Below, piece by piece: positions 43,248-49,106 of a stretch of DNA of 49,106 nucleotides. This stretch comes from JAAYRQ01 sp035647235 (GTDB lineage: Bacteria > Bacillota > Syntrophomonadia > Syntrophomonadales > Syntrophomonadaceae). The stretch spans positions 1 through 49,106 of the forward strand of contig CAZEPV010000014.1 in assembly GCA_964514235.1 (NCBI GenBank), read 5' to 3'. The notes beneath the pieces were generated by a model, which was given only the letters and a program-made list of their open reading frames with translations, made no database searches and had not been told where the DNA came from. The number at the start of each line of letters is the position of its first letter. Position 1 is the first letter of the stretch. Both the position numbers and the translations under genes were made by a program.

Positions 43248-44837
43248 ATGAACTTAATTATTAACTATCATCCCAATGAAACTGGATTAAACATAGTTGA
43301 AAATTTAAAAAACAATTTTTTAAGTATATCAACCCAAGAACTTGAGATTTGTGGAACAGATTATTGGGCAATGGCAATTATTGACGAAAATTCAAAAGCA
43401 AAAAAAGTAATTAACAATATAAAATCAATCCGAAATTCTTTAGAGGAAGAAACAATGAGCAATATTTTACGAATCAATGGGATTGCTTCCGACTTTCCCA
43501 GTATTGATACAGCAATTAGAAAATATGAAGTACTAATATGTGATCTGCGTATTATTTCAATTCGTCTTACTATACTAAGTAAGCCTAAAGAACAAGTTAG
43601 GTATATACGCGAGAGTGAAAATTCAAAGATAGCCGAAATGGCCAAAAAAGCCATATACTTATCTGGTTTAGACCTTGGTATCGTAACAGTCGTTCTTACA
43701 AGCAAAAGGCGGTTGAAAATAAGAAAAATTGAACCTTCTCCATTGGTAAGGGACAAAGACCTAGCAACCATTATAAAAATGATACTTGAATTGTTTAATA
43801 TTGATGAAACTATTAAATCTAGGGAAGTAACCCTAGGGGCCGACCCAGAATTCATGTTGTTTAATGCAAAAAGTGGAAAAATGATAGCTGCTTCGGAATT
43901 CTTCCCTAAAGATGGGATAGTCGGCTGTGATAATATTAGAATTAGAAACCGTCAACAACATCCAATAGCTGAAATAAGGCCTAAACCGGATGATTGTCCA
44001 TTGAAATTAATTGATAACATAAAGGACGCTTTAAATAGTGCTAGTAGATTGGCACCCTATAAAAATGTTAGATGGGTAGCGGGAAGTCAACCAGTTAATG
44101 GCTATTCTATCGGAGGGCATATTCATTTTAGTAAAATAAAAATTAGTGGTATTTTATTAAAAGCACTGGATAATTATTTGGGCATACCTATATTTCTAAT
44201 AGAAGAATCCAGCACAGCAGCTAAAAGAAGAAAGAAATATGGCTTAATAGGAGATTATAGGGTTAAAGAACATGGGGGATTTGAATATAGAACCCCAGGT
44301 AGTTGGTTAGTATCACAAAAACTATCTACAGCAATACTTTGTCTAGCTAAAATAGTCTCAAGTAGGTATCCATATCTACCCAAAAACTTTTTAAACGATT
44401 TGGAAGCACAAGAAGCATTTTATGCCGGTAACCAAGCATATTTTATTAAACATTTTTATCTAATTTGGGAAAATATTAAAAGCTTGGATCTGTACAATAA
44501 ATACGCTGAGGAACTCAAAATAATCCCAGAAATGATCATTAATAAAACAAGTTGGGATGAGAAATCTGATTTTCGCAAGTACTGGAAAATAAGTACCTCA
44601 AGTAAAATTTATACCAAAAAACCAGTAACCAGCCAACAAATTACAAGTAATATTACTATATCACCAAGAACTAATGCAAGGAATTTATCCACACCTACAC
44701 GTAGTACTAGAATATCGGTAAGGCAGGCAGGAAGTAGTACAAGAACAACTCGCAGGGCATCGACTACTAGAGCAAATCAAAGAGCCAATATTTCCAGAGG
44801 TAGAATTATTGGCTCTAATCAAATCAGAAGAAATTAA
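43248..44837 (+). CDS. COOH-NH2 ligase type 2 (putative amidoligase) with basic C-terminal tail
   Basis: This 529-residue protein has a central glutamine-synthetase-like amidoligase domain (about 195-400). Its motifs are GADPEFMLFN (Glu/Asp for metal), PIAEIRPKP, GGHIHFS, and FEYRTPGSW. The N-terminal 190 residues form a separate domain I do not recognise. The last 80 residues are low-complexity, rich in Ser, Thr, Arg, Asn and Gln (TRSTRISVRQ, SRGRIIGSNQ). Comparative genomics has described such amidoligases next to YheC/YheD-type ATP-grasp genes. It should link carboxyl and amino groups on a protein or peptide. Its tail could bind DNA or anionic coat material, or be the acceptor. Confidence 0.8.
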   Translation: MNLIINYHPNETGLNIVENLKNNFLSISTQELEICGTDYWAMAIIDENSKAKKVINNIKSIRNSLEEETMSNILRINGIASDFPSIDTAIRKYEVLICDLRIISIRLTILSKPKEQVRYIRESENSKIAEMAKKAIYLSGLDLGIVTVVLTSKRRLKIRKIEPSPLVRDKDLATIIKMILELFNIDETIKSREVTLGADPEFMLFNAKSGKMIAASEFFPKDGIVGCDNIRIRNRQQHPIAEIRPKPDDCPLKLIDNIKDALNSASRLAPYKNVRWVAGSQPVNGYSIGGHIHFSKIKISGILLKALDNYLGIPIFLIEESSTAAKRRKKYGLIGDYRVKEHGGFEYRTPGSWLVSQKLSTAILCLAKIVSSRYPYLPKNFLNDLEAQEAFYAGNQAYFIKHFYLIWENIKSLDLYNKYAEELKIIPEMIINKTSWDEKSDFRKYWKISTSSKIYTKKPVTSQQITSNITISPRTNARNLSTPTRSTRISVRQAGSSTRTTRRASTTRANQRANISRGRIIGSNQIRRN

Positions 44838-44853
44838 TATGTGTTAAAGATTT

Positions 44854-45783
44854 TTAAAACATACCCAAATTACTAAGTAGTTTTTTCGCAGCCTGTTCCT
44901 GCAAATTAATCCTAGTAGTTAGAGTTTGTTTTTGGGAAGTCTCAAATATAAAACTATTAACTCCTAAATATTGAGCCGTGCTTCTAGCCAAACTACCTTG
45001 AACAGGATAGCGTAGTAAGGTGAATTTCTGTATAGATGTCTTTATACCTTTATTTAGGTCATTTACAATATCTTCAACTATACTTTTAGCACTATTTGCA
45101 GGATAATAAATTAGAGTCTGTCCAACGGAGCTGGTCGCACTATTTTTGTAATAATCAAAGCCCTCATGCATGTCCATCAACCATTCAACATTATATTCCT
45201 TTACTATACTATAGACTTCCTTTGCTAAAGCGTTTTTAGGAGAAGCAGTTTTCGACTGCGGGAACAGGCGATTAAAATCTGTTTCTCCAGGGGCACTACG
45301 TCGGCCAGCTTCAATGGCAAGTTTATTAACCCTAGGTATTACTAATAAAGTCCCCTTTTTAATAGAATAATCTTTTACTTTTTCTGCTGCCCGATATCCA
45401 GCAGTTTCATTACCATGGACCCCACCAACAACCATTACTATTGGGCCTGGTTGACCACTTTCAATCACATACAAATCAGTTGCATATTTGCTACCTTGGG
45501 CAAGAGTTCTTTTGCTTGTTGTTGGTAAAGGCTTTTTCTCTGGTTTAGATTGTTCTGTAACCGTATAATATGTATAAGGCCTTCCATTTATCATGGTTGT
45601 AGTGGGTGAATAGCCTAAATTGGATTCAGACTCTTCATAGGTAGTTACTGTGTACTCAATTGAATCAGAGTACTTTGTAGTTTGTGCATTAACACAAATG
45701 GGGTTAATAAAAAATGTTGCTGCAAAAATTAATATAAATATTGCAGTCCAGAAATTAAAGGTTCTAATGCTTACTTTTTGCAC
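44854..45783 (-). CDS. Secreted AstE/AspA-family zinc metallohydrolase
   Basis: This 309-residue protein has a Sec signal peptide (hydrophobic about 12-28, cleavage near VNA-QT) and a zinc-dependent carboxypeptidase-like domain of the succinylglutamate desuccinylase/aspartoacylase family. The zinc ligands are His and Glu in GGVHGNETAG and His in MDMHEG; the substrate Arg region is GRRSAPGETDFNR. It acts outside the membrane, perhaps on a peptide or cell-wall amide. The GTG start follows GGAAAGGA by about 10 bp. It is convergent with the amidoligase gene, 16 bp apart. Confidence 0.85.
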   Translation of the reverse strand: MQKVSIRTFNFWTAIFILIFAATFFINPICVNAQTTKYSDSIEYTVTTYEESESNLGYSPTTTMINGRPYTYYTVTEQSKPEKKPLPTTSKRTLAQGSKYATDLYVIESGQPGPIVMVVGGVHGNETAGYRAAEKVKDYSIKKGTLLVIPRVNKLAIEAGRRSAPGETDFNRLFPQSKTASPKNALAKEVYSIVKEYNVEWLMDMHEGFDYYKNSATSSVGQTLIYYPANSAKSIVEDIVNDLNKGIKTSIQKFTLLRYPVQGSLARSTAQYLGVNSFIFETSQKQTLTTRINLQEQAAKKLLSNLGMF

Positions 45784-45907
45784 TTATTATCATTCCTTTC
45801 CTTAAGACTATTTTTATGGTAAAAAAGCAAGTATGACCAAGATTCCATAAAAATTGTCATTTTCCTGCAAGAAAGGAATAGTAAATTATGGTAAATAGTT
45901 AGTTGAT

Positions 45908-46201
45908 TTATTCTAAGTCGATAATATCGTAGTTAAAACTGGTTATTTCTATATCAAAATAATGATTAAAAAGTGTGTCATTGATATAAGTAAGGAGTTT
46001 TTCTAATTCAGGAATACTGGAACTAACTATAGCAAACCCTAAAGTAGATCTTTGCCATAAATCATGATATGCTACTTCACTAATAGAAAGATTCAACCTT
46101 TTTCTTAAACGATCAATAATACTATTGATAATCTTTCTTTTATATTTCAAGGAAGTAGAATAAGGTAAATGTATTTCAATTGAACCATACAAAACAAACA
46201 T
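45908..46201 (-). CDS. DUF503 (YlxP-like) protein
   Basis: A 97-residue protein with the DUF503 signature: SLKYKRKIINSIIDRLRKRL, followed by SISEVAYHDLWQRSTLGFAIV. B. subtilis YlxP, next to rbfA, belongs here, and a link to ribosome function is suspected only from that context. The ATG follows TTGGAGG by 5 bp. No ribosome gene is nearby here. Confidence 0.85.
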   Translation of the reverse strand: MFVLYGSIEIHLPYSTSLKYKRKIINSIIDRLRKRLNLSISEVAYHDLWQRSTLGFAIVSSSIPELEKLLTYINDTLFNHYFDIEITSFNYDIIDLE

Positions 46202-46299
46202 ATTTCCTCCAAATAACAGTTAATATTTGAATTTTAGCAAAACAACGATTATATAGCAAATAAGGCCTTGTTTAAAAGTTTCGAAACTAGAACCTCGCG

Positions 46300-46315
46300 A
46301 ATTATCTTGATAATT
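46300..46315. promoter_or_regulatory. Inverted repeat upstream of the LysR gene
   Basis: AATTATC and GATAATT (46300-46306 with 46309-46315) form a perfect dyad of the T-N(10-11)-A type bound by LysR regulators. It lies 75 bp before the lysR start. A second perfect 12-bp palindrome lies at 46277-46288. Autoregulation is plausible. Confidence 0.4.
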
Positions 46316-46390
46316 GTCGTATCTCTGATAATATATTATATAGGAAAATATTATAAGGTAGCTTTTTAACCTAGAAGGGCAGTGCTAACA

Positions 46391-47338
46391 ATGAACATAC
46401 AACAATTTGAGGTATTTAGAACTATAACCCAGGCTAAAAGTTTTACTAAAGCTGCTAAAATCCTTAATTTTACTCAGCCAGCAATCAGTTCACAGGTCAA
46501 ACAGTTAGAAGAAAACTTTAACATATCGCTATTTGAACGAGGGAACACAGGAGTTAGACTCACAGAAGCAGGTAAAAAATTTTATGAGTATGGGGAAAAG
46601 ATTTTAGCAATATATGCTGAGTTAGAAACTGAAATAGCCAAGATAAGCGGGGAGAGCAAGGAGTACATTTATGTTGGGGCCAGTTATACAGCTGGTAACT
46701 ATTTTCTACCAGCATCAATTATCACTTTTAAAGAATTAAACCCCAGTGTGCATATAAGATTAGACATTGGACATAGTAAGAATATTATAGAAAATATTAA
46801 GGATAGAACTATTGACATTGGGGTTATTGAAGGAAACCTAACCAATGATTCCAATTTAGAAAAAATAAAGGTAGAAAGTAATGAGCTAGTACTTATTGTA
46901 CCACCACGTAATGAATGGATAGAAAGCAATACGCTAACTATTAGTGATTTATTCACGGAGCCATTTGTAGCGCGTGAAGAGGAATCCTCTATTAGGCATT
47001 TTGTGGATACCTATCTTAAAACTCTAGGCTTAAGTTTTGATAATTTTAATATAGTTACCGAGGTTACAAATTGGGAAGCTATCAAAGAAGCAGTGATGCG
47101 TAATAAAGGGGTATCATTAGTCCCATATCCAGTCGTAAGAAGAGAAATTGAGGAAGGCAGGTTATTACATGTAGAAGTTAAAGATCTGCAATTAGCCTGG
47201 GATATGGAGATTGTGGTAAGGACAAATGAAAACTTCACTGGTCTCAAAAAAGAATTTTTAGATTTTATTTCAAATCCCGAGTCATTATGGACGGCCGAGA
47301 AGGAACGTGTCATGAATCAAAGAATGAGGTTTATTTAA
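46391..47338 (+). CDS. LysR-family transcriptional regulator
   Basis: This 315-residue regulator has an N-terminal winged helix-turn-helix (residues 1-60, with SFTKAAKILNFTQPAISSQVKQLE) and a periplasmic-binding-like effector domain (about 90-300). The effector domain resembles the CysB/CysL group (YIYVGASYTAGNYFLP, IDIGVIEGN). The ATG at 46391 follows AGAAGGG; the GTG at 46382 is too close to it. Targets are unknown; a dyad upstream suggests autoregulation. Confidence 0.9.
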   Translation: MNIQQFEVFRTITQAKSFTKAAKILNFTQPAISSQVKQLEENFNISLFERGNTGVRLTEAGKKFYEYGEKILAIYAELETEIAKISGESKEYIYVGASYTAGNYFLPASIITFKELNPSVHIRLDIGHSKNIIENIKDRTIDIGVIEGNLTNDSNLEKIKVESNELVLIVPPRNEWIESNTLTISDLFTEPFVAREEESSIRHFVDTYLKTLGLSFDNFNIVTEVTNWEAIKEAVMRNKGVSLVPYPVVRREIEEGRLLHVEVKDLQLAWDMEIVVRTNENFTGLKKEFLDFISNPESLWTAEKERVMNQRMRFI

Positions 47339-47477
47339 TTAAAAATAGAAATTTCTTATTAATAAAGGTAAATCTTTCCCATTCCTAATCCAACTTCCGA
47401 TAATAAGTATTATGTAAACTAGGAAGAAGTTTATTGGTTTCTTGGTTTAACATTTAATAGACAGTGTGGATGCTTTG

Positions 47478-47517
47478 TTTTTTCAATTCTGCAGAATAAT
47501 TGCTGTGGGATAATTAT
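47478..47517. repeat. 40-bp dispersed repeat, copy 1
   Basis: The 40-bp core starts TTTTTTCAATTC and ends ATAATTAT. It matches 48560-48599 at 33 of 40 positions, and all seven differences are transitions. Copy 1 contains the perfect palindrome ATTCTGCAGAAT. It lies 62 bp beyond the stop of the NapH-like gene. It may be a regulator site or a small mobile repeat. Confidence 0.6.
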
Positions 47518-47579
47518 TTTGAATGCTTGTCATTAAAACTTTACCCTGAAAGTATCTAGATGTCATAACTTTAATAAAA

Positions 47580-48410
47580 TTATGCCCCTATGGCCTGCTG
47601 AGGGCAAGTTTTAGCGCACTCTAGACAAAGGATGCATTCAGTTCCGTTTGTTCTACTCCTATTGGGATTGAGCATATCCACATCCATTGGGCAGGCCTTG
47701 ACACATGTATTACAATTTATACACTTGTTTATGTCAACTTTAATCCTAATTAAAGAAAAGTAGCTCATAGGTTTGAGGAAGGTTGTAACAGGGCAAATGT
47801 ATTTACAGAAAGCACGGTTATCTTTAAAAATAACCGCTAGATAGATGCCTAACAAATAATATATTGCATTTCCTATAATAAATAACAAGGCCATGATCCA
47901 TTCTAAATTACTTACATTAAGCAGAAATAATGCCGAGACAAATGCTAAGGCCACAATGAACATTGCATACCGAATTACTCCCAACCTTTCCACTCGCGGA
48001 TGCTTTGGTTTTTTATAGGGTAATAAATCAAGTACCATTGCAGTCCAACAGGCATAACCGCACCATCCTCGTCCAAAAATAAGGGGGCCTGCTATTTTAG
48101 CAACAAAATAATGAATCCACGCAGCCTGAAAGACTCCTAGAAATAAATAATAAAAAAAACCCTCTATCTGCATATTCTCGCCCAGAATAATTCCTAGATA
48201 TATAAACATATATAATCCAACACCAAGTTGAACAAATATTCTTGCATATGTATATTCTTTAACCATAAGCAGGACCCCAAGGGATACTACAAGACCGATA
48301 TACAAGAAATTAAGTAGATAGAAAATCTTACCAGTTAGTACCCATAGGCTAACTGCAAGCGTAATAAAAATGATAATTAATACCGTTGGGACAAACTTTT
48401 CATTATTCAT
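47580..48410 (-). CDS. NapH-like membrane ferredoxin
   Basis: This 276-residue polyferredoxin has about five membrane segments. GRGWCGYACW (about residue 114) carries the Cys pair typical of NapH/CcoG/RdxA proteins, and CKYICPVT is a third Cys pair. Two C-terminal [4Fe-4S] motifs follow: CINCNTCVKACP and CILCLECAKTCP. It probably passes electrons from quinol to a cytoplasmic or exported partner. The ATG follows AAAGGGAAG. No reductase gene is next to it; the MarR gene upstream may regulate it. Confidence 0.85.
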   Translation of the reverse strand: MNNEKFVPTVLIIIFITLAVSLWVLTGKIFYLLNFLYIGLVVSLGVLLMVKEYTYARIFVQLGVGLYMFIYLGIILGENMQIEGFFYYLFLGVFQAAWIHYFVAKIAGPLIFGRGWCGYACWTAMVLDLLPYKKPKHPRVERLGVIRYAMFIVALAFVSALFLLNVSNLEWIMALLFIIGNAIYYLLGIYLAVIFKDNRAFCKYICPVTTFLKPMSYFSLIRIKVDINKCINCNTCVKACPMDVDMLNPNRSRTNGTECILCLECAKTCPQQAIGA

Positions 48411-48559
48411 CCTACACTTCCCTTTTCTACCCTAATGCACCAGTCTCTATCATACATTAAATTTAACTAAATTATTTATATTTCTATGTATTGCCATTAA
48501 ATTTGTTTGCTAAAATAATCTGCTTTTTTGTTCTAACAACCAACAAAGTGCATGGATAC

Positions 48560-48599
48560 TTTTTTCAATTCCGCAGGGTAATTGCTATAAAATAATTAT
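48560..48599. repeat. 40-bp dispersed repeat, copy 2
   Basis: Second copy of the repeat at 47478-47517. It lies 19 bp beyond the marR stop and 150 bp upstream of the NapH-like gene start, so the two copies bracket that gene in direct orientation. Some similarity extends about 10 bp further left (TGGAT). Confidence 0.6.
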
Positions 48600-48618
48600 A
48601 ATGATTATTTTATTTTAT

Positions 48619-49050
48619 TCATATATCCACAAGCGTTTTTCTTAATTTTTGGAGTGCTGATAATATGTCGGTCAGTTCACTAGGTGATAAATTAGCATGA
48701 TATCTCTTTGAGATTCTATGTTTGAATTCTTGGGTTTCTTCCTTATACTGTAGCCCCTTTGCAGCTAATTCGATTGTAAAGGAGCGTTTGTCTTCTATAT
48801 CTTGCCTCTTAATAATATAGCCCTCTTTTTCTAATCTGCTTAACTGCTGACTAACTGCACTTTTGGTAATATTCATTTTTTTCGCAAGCTCTGTAGATGA
48901 GGAAAAAGGATGACGAACAATTAATGTCAATAATACCTGCTGTTGATTGTTTAATTCTAAACTGGAGTATTGTCCCTCTTCCCTCTGGAGAACTATCCAT
49001 ATATCTTCTATTGCTTGATTGATCTGTTCAACTATATTTTCTCTTCCCAT
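48619..49050 (-). CDS. MarR-family transcriptional regulator
   Basis: This 143-residue dimeric winged-helix regulator has the recognition region SSTELAKKMNITKSAVSQQLSRLEKEGYI (about residues 56-84) and the wing with DIEDKRSF, both typical of MarR. The effector is unknown. The ATG at 49050 follows GGGGGAGCGGGGAG. It is 209 bp upstream of the NapH-like gene on the same strand, so it may control that gene. Confidence 0.88.
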   Translation of the reverse strand: MGRENIVEQINQAIEDIWIVLQREEGQYSSLELNNQQQVLLTLIVRHPFSSSTELAKKMNITKSAVSQQLSRLEKEGYIIKRQDIEDKRSFTIELAAKGLQYKEETQEFKHRISKRYHANLSPSELTDILSALQKLRKTLVDI

Positions 49051-49106
49051 TCTCCCCGCTCCCCCTTTTGCTTCCCCATTTTTTTGGATTGAAATAATTT
49101 TTAATT

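Noticed and set aside
43361..43855. 164-codon antisense ORF within the amidoligase gene
   Set aside because: Antisense to a recognisable gene, no family match, no ribosome binding site.
46391..47338. LysR gene as a selenium-metabolism regulator matching the selenoprotein
   Set aside because: The region after the helix-turn-helix does not resemble the selenium-linked LysR sequences I recall, and no sel genes are nearby.
1..49106. Mobile elements, prophage or CRISPR array
   Set aside because: I found no integrase, transposase, terminal repeats or regularly spaced repeats apart from the weak zinc-ribbon relic at the left edge.

Overview
The window is AT-rich and densely coded. It looks like the chromosome of an anaerobic, endospore-forming, low-GC Firmicute (class Clostridia, perhaps near the Peptococcales; this placement is inference). 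The signs are AGGAGG-type ribosome binding sites, frequent TTG/GTG starts, three spore-coat-type YheC/YheD ATP-grasp proteins, a DMSO-reductase-family respiratory operon, menaquinone synthesis by the futalosine route, and one probable selenoprotein. I see no phage, integrase, insertion sequence or CRISPR array.

Layout. 1-300: end of an unknown upstream unit and a possible decayed Cys-rich ORF. 305-4712: DMSO-reductase-type operon (Tat-exported molybdenum subunit, four-cluster ferredoxin subunit, DmsC-like anchor, TorD-type chaperone), closed by a terminator. 4734-7260 (-): DUF2225 protein and K+/H+ antiporter. 7535-9797: queuosine precursor operon queD-queC-DUF366-queE. 9872-13755: DUF4264 protein, lepB, surE, a small membrane protein and an EF-G-like GTPase. 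13793-17767: small membrane protein, MscS channel, Ldh2-type dehydrogenase, rtcB and tRNA-Trp. 17957-23244: ddl, a small unknown gene, then mqnE-mqnA-mqnC plus an MTAP/PNP-type nucleoside phosphorylase. 23256-27559: UPF0182 membrane protein, MBL hydrolase, SGNH hydrolase. 27591-29034 (-): a selenocysteine-containing DUF523/TudS protein overlapping a PP-loop tRNA-thiolation-type protein. 29176-31884: two YheC/YheD ATP-grasp paralogues. 31960-37739: HtrA protease, phosphofructokinase, CBS-PAS-sigma54 activator, 3-hydroxyacyl-CoA dehydrogenase and a membrane protein. 37938-41794: YchF GTPase, trkA, trkH. 41913-44837: a third YheC/YheD paralogue next to a COOH-NH2 ligase type 2. 44854-49050: AstE/AspA-type metallohydrolase, DUF503, LysR regulator, NapH-like ferredoxin, MarR regulator.

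Main discovery. At 28561-29034 (-) a DUF523 gene is interrupted by one TGA exactly where the family has its invariant cysteine (SPSCG). The conserved C-terminal third continues in frame after it. A stem-loop with a GUU apical loop lies 25 nt downstream, as expected of a bacterial SECIS element. In TudS enzymes this cysteine is, as I recall, one of three ligands of the catalytic [4Fe-4S] cluster, so the sequence predicts a selenium-ligated iron-sulfur desulfidase. It is translationally coupled to a PP-loop thiouridylase-like protein. Other points of interest are the ATP-grasp/amidoligase peptide-modification cluster, a futalosine operon with a phosphorylase-like enzyme carrying a 6-oxopurine-type residue, and a queC gene that must start at CTG.
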